Shown: positions 43,831-54,228, numbered from the stretch's first letter. The stretch is DNA of 64,000 nt from Alistipes sp. (GCA_017546725.1 JAFYRX010000003.1:1-64000); one strand, 5' to 3'. Notes: a model not told the origin generated them from the letters alone. A program made the numbers and translations.

Positions 43831-46800
43831 ATGGATTTCAAACGTTGGGATAAGATAGTCGGCTGGGGAGTTTTTGCCATAGCAGCCGCAACATATCTTT
43901 TGACTATGGAGCCCTCGTCGAGTCTGTGGGACTGCGCCGAGTTTATTGCCACATCTTACAAGTTGGAGGTAGGACACCCGCCTGGAGCACCGCTCTTTAT
44001 GTTGTTGGCGCGTATCGCTACGATGCTCGCACCATCGACACACTATGTACCACATATGGTTAATGCAATGAACTGCATTTCGAGTGCATTCTGCATCCTG
44101 TTCCTCTTCTGGACTATTACGCACATTGCACGACGTATGATTACGTCGAACGGACGTGAGTTCAGCGAAGGTGGTAAGATTGCCGCTTTGGGCGCTGGTG
44201 TGGTAGGCGCATTGGCTTATACATTCACCGACACATTCTGGTTTTCGGCCGTAGAGGGCGAGGTATATGCTCAATCATCACTATTTACGGCAATGGTCGT
44301 ATGGCTGATGCTCAAATGGGAGGAGCAAGCCGATGAGCCTCACTCTACACGATGGATAATCTTGATTGCATACCTGATGGGCTTGTCTATAGGTATTCAC
44401 ATCCTGAATTTGCTGACAATCCCCGCTTTGGTATTCATCTACTACTTCCGCAAGTACGAGCATATCACCATTAAGGGATGCGTATATGCCACATTGGTGG
44501 CGTTAGCAATTTTGGGATTCATCAACGGAATAATCATCCCTTACACCGTTTATATCGGCGCAATGGTCGATTTATTCTTTGTGAACACGTTGGGATTGCC
44601 CGTAAATTTGGGTATTACAGTGTTTGCGCTCACTGTGTTTGCAGCACTCTTCTACGGTATGTTCCGCACCCACAAAGCGGGCAAGAAGGTATTGAATCTG
44701 ATTTTGGTATCGACAACAATGATACTTATCGGTTTCTCATCTTACGCCACCGTAACTATCCGTGCAGCGGCTAATCCACCGATGAACAGCAACAACCCCA
44801 ACAATCCACACGCATTGTTGTCGGTATTGAATCGTGACCAATACGGTAACCGTCCGTTGCTTTATGGTCCTTACTACTCGTCTCCCGTAGAGGATTACAT
44901 TGAGAAGACATCATACTATTATAATGCCGAGACTAAGCAATATGACAAGGTCACTTCGCTTACGGGTTATAAATATCCTTCGGAGTTTATGCATTTCTTC
45001 CCCCGTTTGTGGAATTCATTCAAAGGCGAGAAGGAGTACAAACCTTGGGCAGCATACCGCACAAAAACAGATGTATTGCGTGACGAATATGGCGAGATAG
45101 TACGTGATGAGAGTGGTCGTGCCGTAACGGGTGATGTATTGGATTTTGGTCGTACAGTATATGACCAAGCAACGGGAGAGAGTTTCGTAGAACCAACGTT
45201 TGGCGAAAACCTCTACTACTTCTTCACCTACCAGTTGAATTATATGTATTGGCGTTACTTCCTGTGGAATTTCGTAGGACGTCAAGATGATATTCAAGCA
45301 TCGGGCGAGACTATCGCTCACGGAAACTGGATGTCGGGAATAAATGCTTTGGATGAGGCATATCTCGGCCCGCAGAGTAATCTACCGAGCGAAATGGCCG
45401 ATAACCCCGCACGCAACACCTATTACTTCCTACCATTTATTTTGGGATTGATAGGACTCATCTACCAACTCAACCGCGACCAGCGTAATTTCATCGTGGT
45501 GATGTGGCTGTTCGTGATGATGGGTATCGCATTGGTGGTATATTTCAACACCTGCCCATCGGAGCCGAGAGAGCGTGATTATGTATATGCCGGTTCGTTC
45601 TATGCCTTCTGTATATGGATTGGACTAGGAGTGCTGGCTTTGCGTGATGCCGCAGAAAAGATTCTCAAGCGAGATAACCGTACTGCAGCCATTGCCGCAA
45701 CAGTGGTTTGCTTGTGCGTACCGACAATCCTTGCTGCAGAGAACTGGGATGACCACGACCGTTCGGGCCGTACAATGGCAAGAGATATTGGTTGGAATTA
45801 TCTGCACTCTACACCCGAAAATGCTATTGTCATAAACTATGGCGATAACGACACATTCCCCTTGTGGTTTAATCAGGAGGTAGATGGCGTACGTACCGAC
45901 GTAAGAATTATGAACTCAAGTTACCTCGGTGGCGAGTGGTATATCGACGAGATGAAGACTCGCGCCAACGAGGCGGCTCCCGTTCCGTTTAAGTTACCTG
46001 CAAATAAATACACTTTCGTAAATGACGTGGTGCCCATACGCGAAAAGGTTAATCGCACGGTAGACATCAAGGAGATTATGTCATTCATAGAGAGCGAGCA
46101 GCAGGGTACTAAGTTACAACTTACAGATGGCTCATTGCTGGATTATCTGCCTGCCCGCAGAATTGCAATACCTGTAAACAAGGAGAACGCAATTAAGTCA
46201 GGCATTGTCAAGGAGAAGGATAGCCACCTGATTGTCGATACTGTATATATCAACATTGCAGCACACAAGAACAGATTGGATAAGAGCGAGATGATGATGC
46301 TCGATTTGCTAGCCAACTTCGAGTGGAATCGTCCCATCTGTTTTACTCAGGTATATATCTTGCAGGATTTCGGTCTGCTCGATTACTTGCAGTTTGACGG
46401 TTATTCTTACCGACTTGTACCTATCTATACGCCTTATAAGTCGGCGTGGGATATTGGTCGCATCGATACAGAATGGACTGCTCCACTATTGATGGAGAAG
46501 TTCCGCTTTGGCAACTTGGCTGACCCCGATGTTTTGGTTGACCACTTCACGCAATACAACCTTAGTGCTTCGAAGGCCCGCGAAGGCTTCGCAAGAGTTG
46601 CAAAGCAACTTATCGCAGAGGGCAAACAAGCAGAGGCAGAGGCTATGCTCGACAGAGGTTTGGAGGTATTGCCTTCACCAAAGATTCGATACAGCGACAG
46701 CAATACCCTACCCTTCATCGAGGCATACTATACGTTAGGCAAGATGGAGAAGGGTGACGAGTTGCTGGTGAATTATTTCAATGTATTGCGTGAGTATATT

Positions 46801-47031
46801 GAGTATTACCTGCAGTTTGACGGCGTTAAGGCCAACCTCGTATCGTCACAGATTAACCAGAGAATGGATACTCTGTTGGAGTTGTACTATATGGCAGCGT
46901 TTGCACGTCGTGACGACATCGTAAAACAATTCAACGATTATCTGCGTACATTCGGTTATAAAGATGATGAGTTGATTATGCCAGGAACAGACCCAGCAAC
47001 GATGATTGACTCGCAGAACGTAGAGTTGTAA
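43831..47031 (+). CDS. DUF2723 / GT117-type membrane glycosyltransferase
   Basis: 1066 aa. The N-terminal half has about 11-12 membrane spans with acidic loops (SSSLWDCAEFIATSYKLEVG, GHPPGAPLF, TFWFSAVEGEVYA) in the style of GT-C, protein-O-mannosyltransferase-like enzymes. A second group of spans lies around residues 530-640 with TCPSEPRERDYVYAGSFYAF. The C-terminal 300 residues are soluble, with NYGDNDTFPLW and TPR-like helices. In Bacteroidota this family is linked to glycan transfer to lipids or proteins in the periplasm, but acceptor and sugar are unknown here. It is a single-gene transcript ending at the 47060-47096 hairpin. Confidence 0.85.
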   Translation: MDFKRWDKIVGWGVFAIAAATYLLTMEPSSSLWDCAEFIATSYKLEVGHPPGAPLFMLLARIATMLAPSTHYVPHMVNAMNCISSAFCILFLFWTITHIARRMITSNGREFSEGGKIAALGAGVVGALAYTFTDTFWFSAVEGEVYAQSSLFTAMVVWLMLKWEEQADEPHSTRWIILIAYLMGLSIGIHILNLLTIPALVFIYYFRKYEHITIKGCVYATLVALAILGFINGIIIPYTVYIGAMVDLFFVNTLGLPVNLGITVFALTVFAALFYGMFRTHKAGKKVLNLILVSTTMILIGFSSYATVTIRAAANPPMNSNNPNNPHALLSVLNRDQYGNRPLLYGPYYSSPVEDYIEKTSYYYNAETKQYDKVTSLTGYKYPSEFMHFFPRLWNSFKGEKEYKPWAAYRTKTDVLRDEYGEIVRDESGRAVTGDVLDFGRTVYDQATGESFVEPTFGENLYYFFTYQLNYMYWRYFLWNFVGRQDDIQASGETIAHGNWMSGINALDEAYLGPQSNLPSEMADNPARNTYYFLPFILGLIGLIYQLNRDQRNFIVVMWLFVMMGIALVVYFNTCPSEPRERDYVYAGSFYAFCIWIGLGVLALRDAAEKILKRDNRTAAIAATVVCLCVPTILAAENWDDHDRSGRTMARDIGWNYLHSTPENAIVINYGDNDTFPLWFNQEVDGVRTDVRIMNSSYLGGEWYIDEMKTRANEAAPVPFKLPANKYTFVNDVVPIREKVNRTVDIKEIMSFIESEQQGTKLQLTDGSLLDYLPARRIAIPVNKENAIKSGIVKEKDSHLIVDTVYINIAAHKNRLDKSEMMMLDLLANFEWNRPICFTQVYILQDFGLLDYLQFDGYSYRLVPIYTPYKSAWDIGRIDTEWTAPLLMEKFRFGNLADPDVLVDHFTQYNLSASKAREGFARVAKQLIAEGKQAEAEAMLDRGLEVLPSPKIRYSDSNTLPFIEAYYTLGKMEKGDELLVNYFNVLREYIEYYLQFDGVKANLVSSQINQRMDTLLELYYMAAFARRDDIVKQFNDYLRTFGYKDDELIMPGTDPATMIDSQNVEL

Positions 47032-47059
47032 ACTAATATACAACCCGATAATAGATAAT

Positions 47060-47096
47060 AAAACCGTTGCTCCAAAAGGCTGGAGCAACGGTTTTA
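47060..47096. terminator. bidirectional terminator, GT117 gene and DUF4251 genes
   Basis: Perfect 15-bp stem AAAACCGTTGCTCCA (47060-47074) and its complement (47081-47095), 6-nt loop, A and T runs on either side. Confidence 0.85.
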
Positions 47097-47798
47097 TTCT
47101 TCAATATGGCGTATCTTCATCCTATCCCCTATTGTACCCAGGTAACGCATTGCAACTTTAGAACTCTGTACCAACATCTCCGTCTCTCCCGTAACGGTAG
47201 AAATCAAGAGATTGAAATAATACTTATCGCTATGAGTAGTAGCTGAGAAGGTTATAACCCACTGCGAGAGATGCTTCGATGTATGAAACTCATCTATAGT
47301 ATCCGCATCAAAATTAAGCACAGAGACGTATTGCGTAATACCCGTTTCGATAGGCAGATGCACTTCTAAATCAACAGGCGAGATAAAGACATAATAGTAT
47401 TGTGCATATATACTGCGTAAGTCGCCCTTTGGGGAGGCCTGCATCGTTGTAGGATAGAAGGCAAACGAACGTGTACCGACAAGCGAATCTATACGAAAAG
47501 CAAAGGCTTCGGCTCGACAAGCACGGCGCTCGGCACGAGTCATTGGATTCTGGCAACGATTATCTTTGGTGAGCGTATCTACTGTATTATAATCAGGACC
47601 AAGAACAGGGACAATATTTAGCGTAGGCACCGCGGAACGTGTAACAGAGAATTGCGAAATAGGCGGCTGACGACGTTGCGAAGATAAAGTATCATTGCCA
47701 GACTTTTGTCCAGCAATGATATTATGAGCAGAGGCCACAACAACAATAAGCATTGTTACGATTAATGACGCATATAGCGCATAGATATATTTAGTCAT
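47094..47798 (-). CDS. DUF4251-like protein, copy 2
   Basis: 234 aa. An N-terminal membrane segment or uncleaved signal (YIYALYASLIVTMLIVVVAS) is followed by a low-complexity linker. A DUF4251-like domain starts about residue 85 (RAERRACRAEAFAFRIDSLVGTRSFAFYPTTMQ). The family is common, secreted and uncharacterised in Bacteroidales. It is 19 nt downstream of a shorter paralogue and shares the transcript. Confidence in the family is moderate because the typical glycine-rich core is weak. Confidence 0.65.
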   Translation of the reverse strand: MTKYIYALYASLIVTMLIVVVASAHNIIAGQKSGNDTLSSQRRQPPISQFSVTRSAVPTLNIVPVLGPDYNTVDTLTKDNRCQNPMTRAERRACRAEAFAFRIDSLVGTRSFAFYPTTMQASPKGDLRSIYAQYYYVFISPVDLEVHLPIETGITQYVSVLNFDADTIDEFHTSKHLSQWVITFSATTHSDKYYFNLLISTVTGETEMLVQSSKVAMRYLGTIGDRMKIRHIEE

Positions 47799-47817
47799 AA
47801 CTATTCACTTTAGCAGA

Positions 47818-48369
47818 CTAATATATCTTAGACAATGTGCCTGTATATTGTACAGGACTATACCAAGGGTATGAGATTGTGAGCGTCGCTCCACCGAGGC
47901 GGGAGTTTATATCAAACGTAAAGGTATAATCACCCGTAGCATACAGAGGGCATTTAAACACTACGCTCCAGCCTTCGGATGTTTGATGAATCTGATAATC
48001 TGTAACATTTGGCGTAACCGTATTGATTAAGACGTAGCGATACGGAGGCACATAGCCCACATAATAGGGCAAACACACATCGACAGAGCCTCGCCATAGA
48101 GTAACCGTATAGGTAGGATTAGAGAGCAGCGTTGTACCACCCGCAGGCAACTGCTGGACGGTTTGAGGATTAAACTCAAAGTTACGCGACTGCACCAGCG
48201 AGTCGATAAATTTCTCATACTCGGCCATACGCTCGGCTCGACGTTCAATACGTTGCTCATGTGTTAGATGAGTGTAATGATGATTAGTCTGTGCTACGGC
48301 TCGTTGTACTGTAGGGCCGCAATAGGTGCAAAGCAGGATGCACACAAAAACAAAAGGAAGTCGTTTCAT
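47818..48369 (-). CDS. DUF4251-like protein, copy 1
   Basis: 183 aa with a signal peptide (MKRLPFVFVCILLCTYCGP). The mature part contains EKFIDSLVQSRNFEFNPQTVQQLPAGG and VDVCLPYYVGYVPP, the pattern of DUF4251. The function is unknown. It is placed after uvrA on the same strand (43-nt gap) and before a paralogue (19-nt gap). Pairing of two diverged copies suggests an old duplication. Confidence 0.7.
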   Translation of the reverse strand: MKRLPFVFVCILLCTYCGPTVQRAVAQTNHHYTHLTHEQRIERRAERMAEYEKFIDSLVQSRNFEFNPQTVQQLPAGGTTLLSNPTYTVTLWRGSVDVCLPYYVGYVPPYRYVLINTVTPNVTDYQIHQTSEGWSVVFKCPLYATGDYTFTFDINSRLGGATLTISYPWYSPVQYTGTLSKIY

Positions 48370-48412
48370 AGCATAATATGTTTTATGACTGAAACGACTT
48401 CAAAATTCTTGC

Positions 48413-51247
48413 CTAAATACCCATTCGGCGTAAAAATTCGCCCGTAGCACTTTCCTCACATTGGGCGACTTCGTGTGGCGAACCCTCGGTGATAACTCGG
48501 CCACCACCCGCACCACCTTCGGGACCTATATCTATAATATGGTCAGCAACCTTAATAACATCGAGATTATGCTCTATAACGATTGCCGTATTACCCCTAT
48601 CGACCAATTTATTAATTACGCCCAATAGTTGGTGCACATCTTCAAAATGGAGTCCCGTAGTAGGCTCATCCAGAATATAGAGCGTACGGCCTGTATCGCT
48701 CTTGCACAACTCGGCGGCCAACTTAATACGCTGGCTCTCACCGCCCGACAATGTAGTACAGGGCTGACCAAGTGTGATATAACCCAAACCTACGTCTTGA
48801 ATCGCTTTTAACTTCTGGTATATCGACGGAATATTAGCGAAGAAATCCACCGCTATATTCACGGTCATATTAAGCACTTCGTTAATATTCTTACCCTTAT
48901 ACTTAACCTCCAACGTCTCTCGATTATAACGATTACCTCCACACGCCTTGCATCGCACATATACATCGGGTAGGAAGTTCATCTCGATAGTCTGCACTCC
49001 CGCACCACGACACTCCTCGCAACGGCCGCCCTTGACATTAAACGAGACACGGCCCGCTTTGAAGCCTCGCACCTGAGCATCGGGTGTAGCCTCAAAGAGT
49101 TTTCTAATATCGGAAAAGACATTAGAGTAGGTAGCAGGATTACTGCGTGGTGTACGACCTATGGGCGACTGGTCCACAACAACCAATTTATCAATATGCT
49201 CCAATCCCTCGATGGAATCATAAGCCAACGGCTGGTCGAAAGAGCGATAGAGATGACGGCTCAACGCAGGGCGCAGAGTTTCATTCACAAGTGTAGATTT
49301 ACCCGAGCCACTGACTCCCGTAACGCATATAAACTTGCCCAACGGGAAACCAACGTCAATACCCTTAAGATTATTACCTCGTGCACCACGAATCGTAAGG
49401 CTTTGACCTGTACCCTCACGCAGCGTAGCAGGCGCTTCGATACGACGACGCCCACAGAGATAATCGGCTGTAATGGTATTTGACTGCAAAATATCCTCCA
49501 ACGTACCCGCCGCAACAATCTGGCCACCACGACGGCCCGCCTTGGGACCTACATCGATAATAAAGTCTGCCGAACGCATCATCTCCTCATCGTGCTCTAC
49601 AACAATCACCGAATTACCTGCATCACGCAACTCTTGCAATGTACGAATCAAACGACAGTTATCTCGCTGATGAAGACCAATGCTCGGCTCATCGAGGATA
49701 TACAATACATTAACCAACTTTGAGCCTATTTGCGTAGCAAGGCGTATGCGCTGGCTCTCTCCGCCCGACAGCGAACGAGCCGAGCGACTGAGCGACAAAT
49801 AACCCAAACCCACATCCAGCAAGAAACGCAGACGTTCGCGAATCTCCTTGATAATCTCAACCGCAATTTTACGCTCCTTGTCGTTCAAATAATCCTCAAC
49901 ATTCTGCATCCAGGCCGAGAACTCCTCAATGGACATTGCCGACACCTCGGCTATATTCTTACCTCCAATTCGGAACTGCAGAGCCTCCTTTTTCAGACGT
50001 GAGCCACCACATACACTACATTCACGATAGGCCATAAATTGCTCACGCCACTTCTGACCTCGTTTCGACTCCTCATCATCGGTTGTCGATTGCACATACT
50101 CGGCAATACCCTCCCAGGGAATCATCCTACGGCCCGACACTGAGGTAAACTCCGACAAATCGACAGTCAAAGGCTTGGGGTCGCCATAGAGTATGGCGTT
50201 CATACCCTCCTCGCTTATAGTTTCCACAGGGTCCTCCAACGTAAAGTCGTAACGGCGGCCCAGCATAGTAAGCAGAGCAAAGAGTTTATTATTTTTATAT
50301 TTGCCGATAGGCTCAATCGCTCCGTCACGCAACGAACGGCTCTCATCGGGGATTATCTTCTCTCTATCGAACACAGCCTCGACTCCCAATCCACTGCATC
50401 GTGGGCAGGCTCCTTGAGGAGAATTGAACGAGAAGGTGTGAGGTGCGGGGTCTTCAAAAGCAACGCCTGTCGAGGGGCACATCAAATGGCGAGAGTAATA
50501 GCGCAGACCATCAGTCTCATAGTCATATAGAGCCATCGTACCTTTACCTTGACGCATAGACTCCTTGAGCGAAGCCATTACCCTCTCGCGCAAATCTTCA
50601 TTCACGCGCATACGGTCCACAACCAATTCGACGGTATGCACCTTATAACGGTCGAGTTTCATACCCACCGTAATCTCGCGTATCTCGCCATCAATACGGG
50701 CATAGATATATCCACGCTTAGCCAACGACTCAAACAATTCACGATAATGACCCTTACGGCCCTTGACTATAGGCGCCATAAAGGCGACCTTACGGCCAGC
50801 AAAGCCCTCAATGATAAGGTCACATATTTGTTCATCGGAATAATGCACCATCTCCTCATCGGTTATAGGAGAGTAAGCACGCGATGCTCGGGCATACAAA
50901 AGACGCAGAAAGTCATTTATCTCGGTGACAGTACCTACCGTAGAGCGGGGATTCTTATTGGTAGTCTTCTGCTCAATAGCAACAACAGGGCTCAGGCCCG
51001 TAATCTTATCGACATCGGGGCGTTCCATAGTTCCTACAAACTGACGGGCATAGGTCGATAGCGTCTCCATATAACGACGTTGTCCTTCGGCATAGATAGT
51101 ATCGAAGGCCAAAGATGATTTACCCGACCCCGACAAACCTGTAACAACGACCAACGAGTAACGCGGAATCTCGACATCAACGCTTTTAAGATTGTGCACA
51201 CGCGCACCCGTAACAACTATTTTATTATCCTCTTTGGAAAATTTCAT
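48413..51247 (-). CDS. uvrA: excinuclease ABC subunit A
   Basis: 944 aa, normal length. Damage-recognition ATPase of nucleotide excision repair. There are two ABC ATPase modules: Walker A GLSGSGKSSLAF near residue 35 and GVSGSGKSTLVN in the second half, with signatures LSRSARSLSGGESQRI and LGQPCTTLSGGESQRI. Zinc-finger cysteines are present in CSVCGGSRLKKEAL and CEECRGAGVQTIEM...CKACGGNRY. It is 14 nt after the TauE/SafE permease gene on the same strand. Confidence 0.97.
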   Translation of the reverse strand: MKFSKEDNKIVVTGARVHNLKSVDVEIPRYSLVVVTGLSGSGKSSLAFDTIYAEGQRRYMETLSTYARQFVGTMERPDVDKITGLSPVVAIEQKTTNKNPRSTVGTVTEINDFLRLLYARASRAYSPITDEEMVHYSDEQICDLIIEGFAGRKVAFMAPIVKGRKGHYRELFESLAKRGYIYARIDGEIREITVGMKLDRYKVHTVELVVDRMRVNEDLRERVMASLKESMRQGKGTMALYDYETDGLRYYSRHLMCPSTGVAFEDPAPHTFSFNSPQGACPRCSGLGVEAVFDREKIIPDESRSLRDGAIEPIGKYKNNKLFALLTMLGRRYDFTLEDPVETISEEGMNAILYGDPKPLTVDLSEFTSVSGRRMIPWEGIAEYVQSTTDDEESKRGQKWREQFMAYRECSVCGGSRLKKEALQFRIGGKNIAEVSAMSIEEFSAWMQNVEDYLNDKERKIAVEIIKEIRERLRFLLDVGLGYLSLSRSARSLSGGESQRIRLATQIGSKLVNVLYILDEPSIGLHQRDNCRLIRTLQELRDAGNSVIVVEHDEEMMRSADFIIDVGPKAGRRGGQIVAAGTLEDILQSNTITADYLCGRRRIEAPATLREGTGQSLTIRGARGNNLKGIDVGFPLGKFICVTGVSGSGKSTLVNETLRPALSRHLYRSFDQPLAYDSIEGLEHIDKLVVVDQSPIGRTPRSNPATYSNVFSDIRKLFEATPDAQVRGFKAGRVSFNVKGGRCEECRGAGVQTIEMNFLPDVYVRCKACGGNRYNRETLEVKYKGKNINEVLNMTVNIAVDFFANIPSIYQKLKAIQDVGLGYITLGQPCTTLSGGESQRIKLAAELCKSDTGRTLYILDEPTTGLHFEDVHQLLGVINKLVDRGNTAIVIEHNLDVIKVADHIIDIGPEGGAGGGRVITEGSPHEVAQCEESATGEFLRRMGI

Positions 51248-51261
51248 CTCTTATCTTCTGA

Positions 51262-52077
51262 TTAACAAACAGAACACCCTGTATGGAATAGATTCAACAG
51301 AGCGTGCAACCAATCGTGCAACGATATAAGCCCCACCAAATCGGCAAAGCAAACGACCAAAATAACCATCGTAAACCAACGCACGAACTTAACACCCCAC
51401 GTCATAGCAAAATGCGATGCCAACATAGCGCCCACGATATTACCCAAACCGTGCCACAGTCCATAAGCATAATCAACCTGGCCATTTATCATAAATATTA
51501 TGAGTGAGAATGGTGTTGCAAGGAATATAATAAAGCCCTTGATGACATTGGCCGTAATGATATCCAACTTCATCGACCAGATGGTAACGGCAAGGATAAC
51601 GTAACCCAGACCGATATAGATATAACCGCCATAAAAGCCCAGCAACAAGAACCAGATATAGTGGTAAAACTTGGTCTCCAACGGGCGGCCTCCGTGAATA
51701 TGGGGATGACGGTGGCTATTATCGAAAATCATATAGACAAGCACTACGGTCAGCACGACAGCCATACAGATAGTAAAAATTGTATCGCTGATATGTGTAG
51801 CAACCAGCGAGCCTACAATATTACCCACAACGGCTGGCAGAGCCAACTTGACACCGCTCTTTATATCGAGCATACGTTTGCGGATGAAGGCAACCGACGA
51901 GGTGAAATTTTGCAGTATGACGGCTATACGGTTAGTACCGTTAGCGACTCCGATGGGCAAACCCAAAACGGTAAACAGCGTCATAGTGATAATAGCACCG
52001 CCGCCAGCCAGCGTATTGATAACGCCAACCAGCACACCAGACAATATCAAGATTATCTCTATCGCGTATTCACCCAT
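51262..52077 (-). CDS. TauE/SafE family permease
   Basis: 271 aa, about eight membrane segments. It contains GVINTLAGGGAIITM near the N-terminus and GFYGGYIYIGLGYVIL in the middle, both typical of the family, which exports sulfite, sulfoacetate or related anions. It is first in the minus-strand run TauE-uvrA-DUF4251-DUF4251. The substrate is unknown. Confidence 0.85.
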   Translation of the reverse strand: MGEYAIEIILILSGVLVGVINTLAGGGAIITMTLFTVLGLPIGVANGTNRIAVILQNFTSSVAFIRKRMLDIKSGVKLALPAVVGNIVGSLVATHISDTIFTICMAVVLTVVLVYMIFDNSHRHPHIHGGRPLETKFYHYIWFLLLGFYGGYIYIGLGYVILAVTIWSMKLDIITANVIKGFIIFLATPFSLIIFMINGQVDYAYGLWHGLGNIVGAMLASHFAMTWGVKFVRWFTMVILVVCFADLVGLISLHDWLHALLNLFHTGCSVC

Positions 52078-52158
52078 CTAAGCGAACAAAATTAATTAGT
52101 TAAAAATATGGTTTACTCACCATCTGCAACCAACAAAATTTAGCCGACTTAAAGATAG

Positions 52159-52192
52159 AAAAAAAATTGCAGATAAAAAAATTTACCTGCAA
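52159..52192 (-). terminator. terminator of the S1-protein/methyltransferase operon
   Basis: On the minus strand, TTGCAG pairs with CTGCAA (plus a further four pairs inside) and is followed by eight T. It lies 53 nt past the methyltransferase stop. Confidence 0.75.
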
Positions 52193-52245
52193 AAATCATA
52201 GGAATTTTATATCGCTCACATCTATTTATCCCAGCGACCAAGCAA

Positions 52246-53013
52246 CTACTTTGTTGCGATATAATACAAATCAAAACATTGCTCACCAACAGGGCCAATA
52301 CTATAATCGTCACGACTGATAGAGGTCGTAAGGTCTTGATTGTCGTTCAGCAGGCGACGGCGATTCAGCCTATTGAGAATATCATACGGAATCTGCAACA
52401 TCCAACGCGGCAAACGGTGCTGAAAGTCGAACACATCGAAACGTGTAATACGCTCCACACCTCGGCGATTCTGCTCATAATACTCCATAACACGCTCATT
52501 ACCTGCAACACCCTGACACTCAACCTTCGAAAATGAGCGCTTGAGCAAAGCCTTCAACTCCTCGATACGATACTCTCTAACGTGCCACGGATTACGCGTG
52601 AGCGACATCGGTGCATTGGGAGTTGAAACAATAAACTTACCACCTTTACGCAATACTCGGCTCACTTCGCGCACAAACTCGGCATCGTCCTCTATATGCT
52701 CAATTACCTGAAACGAGATTACATAGTCAAAACTTTCATCCGCAAAATCCAAAGGCGGCACGGCCATCTGGCGGAAGACAACATTTTCGGGCAGAGGATT
52801 ATCAAACTTGGGCGTAGTCTTATCTATTGTCGTAAACTTTACAGTCGCAGGTGCAACAACATCAACGCCATAGCCTACACCCGTACCTATCTCCAGCACA
52901 TCGCCTGAGACAATCTCGGCCGCCTTATAATAGGCAAGAATGGAGCGCTGGAAAACAAAATTATCGGAGGCATCGCGGTTTGATACTCGCTCGGCTGTAT
53001 GAAGTTTTGCCAT
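52246..53013 (-). CDS. class I SAM-dependent methyltransferase
   Basis: 255 aa. Methyltransferase core: DVLEIGTGVGYG (SAM motif I), FTTIDKTTP (motif II acid), DFADESFDYVISFQVIEHIEDD (motif IV region) and VLRKGGKFIVSTPN (post-motif). This is the Methyltransf_11 pattern used for small molecules, lipids or glycans. The C-terminal 90 residues are basic and family-specific. It begins 8 nt after the S1-like gene, so the two are an operon, but no shared role is obvious. Confidence 0.85.
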   Translation of the reverse strand: MAKLHTAERVSNRDASDNFVFQRSILAYYKAAEIVSGDVLEIGTGVGYGVDVVAPATVKFTTIDKTTPKFDNPLPENVVFRQMAVPPLDFADESFDYVISFQVIEHIEDDAEFVREVSRVLRKGGKFIVSTPNAPMSLTRNPWHVREYRIEELKALLKRSFSKVECQGVAGNERVMEYYEQNRRGVERITRFDVFDFQHRLPRWMLQIPYDILNRLNRRRLLNDNQDLTTSISRDDYSIGPVGEQCFDLYYIATK

Positions 53014-53021
53014 AGTCGCTA

Positions 53022-53852
53022 CTATTTAATTTTGATACTTTCGCCCGAAGCCACAATCTTGCCACTCTTGAGCAACATACCTACAGCACGTTTAAAGACT
53101 TTCTTGCTCATCTGCGTTAGGCGATGCACCTCCTCAGGCGAAGAGTCATCTCCAACGGGCAATACACCTCCATTATCTTGCAGGAGTTTAAGCAACGTAT
53201 CAGCCGACACTGCAACGCCATCATAACCCTCACGACGAAGAGTAAGGTCGATACGATTATCATCGGTAATTCGGCAAACATAACCCTCCAGACGGTCACC
53301 AACACGCACAGGCTTAAAAATCTGATTCTTGTAGAGCATCCCCCAATGGCGAGAATTGATAATACAACGATAACCAATAGGGCTCTCCGATGCTACCAAT
53401 ATATCGACGGTCTGACGAGCCTCTACAGTGATTACATCATTATCGATATAAGGTTTGAGTTTCATCGTAGCGACGCAGCGACCTGTAATGTTATCGACAT
53501 ACATCCACACAACATAACTATGGCCCGCTAAAACACCACCCTGCTGGTTACGATTCGGCAAAAAAAGGTCCTTACCTGCCAAACCCCAATCGAGGAAGGC
53601 TCCGTGAATACTCTTATCTACCACTTTCAATGCAGCAGCCGTACCCTCAGTAATAAGCGGAGTCTCAGTTGTAGCAACCAGGCGGTCCTCCGAATCGTGA
53701 TATACAAACACGCTTAATTCATCACCTACGGCATTATCCAACGACACATAGCGATTGGGAAGCAACACTTCCGTACCCTCCTCATCGACGAGATAGAGTC
53801 CATAATCAGATATGCGATTAACTTTAAGAGTCTGTATGCGACCTACTTTCAT
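53022..53852 (-). CDS. CvfB-like S1 RNA-binding protein
   Basis: 276 aa. The N-terminus (MKVGRIQTLKVNRISDYGLYLV) is the first S1-type domain. Two further S1-like segments follow (VVDKSIHGAFLDWGLAGKDLFLP and PVRVGDRLEGYVCRITDDNRIDLTL). The end is a winged-helix-like tail (LTQMSKKVFKRAVGMLLKSGKIV), matching the CvfB architecture. It is probably an RNA-binding regulator. A perfect -7 box is present at 53875-53882. Confidence 0.87.
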   Translation of the reverse strand: MKVGRIQTLKVNRISDYGLYLVDEEGTEVLLPNRYVSLDNAVGDELSVFVYHDSEDRLVATTETPLITEGTAAALKVVDKSIHGAFLDWGLAGKDLFLPNRNQQGGVLAGHSYVVWMYVDNITGRCVATMKLKPYIDNDVITVEARQTVDILVASESPIGYRCIINSRHWGMLYKNQIFKPVRVGDRLEGYVCRITDDNRIDLTLRREGYDGVAVSADTLLKLLQDNGGVLPVGDDSSPEEVHRLTQMSKKVFKRAVGMLLKSGKIVASGESIKIK

Positions 53853-53874
53853 AATCTTAGTTTTTGTAATGGCG

Positions 53875-53882
53875 CAAAGATA
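53875..53882 (-). promoter_or_regulatory. -7 box for the CvfB-like gene
   Basis: Minus strand TATCTTTG, perfect consensus, 22 nt before the ATG at 53852. No clear -33 TTG. Confidence 0.5.
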
Positions 53883-54049
53883 CTAAAAATATCGGAACTA
53901 TCTATTATACGCTAACAAAGAAATTAATCGCACAAAAAATCGCCATTCGAGCAACAGAATATATAAAATAACAGATAAGAATATATCTTTTTTTTAATAA
54001 AATTATAGCACTACAGCACAAAACTCATCCATATACCACAAATAACATT

Positions 54050-54079
54050 TTGCACATCAAAAATTTTTTATTATATTTG
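54050..54079 (+). promoter_or_regulatory. promoter of the acyltransferase gene
   Basis: TTG at 54050-54052, 19 bp spacer, TATATTTG at 54072-54079. Full consensus. It predicts a leader of about 145 nt before the ATG at 54230. Confidence 0.7.
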
Positions 54080-54097
54080 TGTTAAACTACTGCCCTT

Positions 54098-54228
54098 GAG
54101 TGTTTTTCACTCACATTATTATTTAATATACAGACAACGCTCCTTACTTACGAGGGGTGCTGTTGAATATATTATTTGGAGTGTACACATCCCAAATGGG
54201 ATATGGGCAGATAGAAATATTACTGCCC
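54098..54228 (+). promoter_or_regulatory. structured 5' leader of the acyltransferase gene
   Basis: Four inverted repeats follow one another. GAGTG-TTTTT-CACTC is at 54098-54112. A long bulged stem runs from 54125 to 54173, with AATATA/TATATT outer pairs, CAAC/GTTG and GCTCC/GGGGTGC inside. TCCC-AAAT-GGGA is at 54190-54201. GGGCAG/CTGCCC at 54205-54228 abuts the start codon. The last two could compete through alternative pairing of TCCC with GGG of the next stem. I do not recognise a known riboswitch class. Confidence 0.45.

Noticed and set aside
54098..54228. A known riboswitch (for example TPP, cobalamin, SAM or preQ1)
   Set aside because: None of the conserved core motifs of these classes was recognised; it is kept only as an unclassified structured leader.
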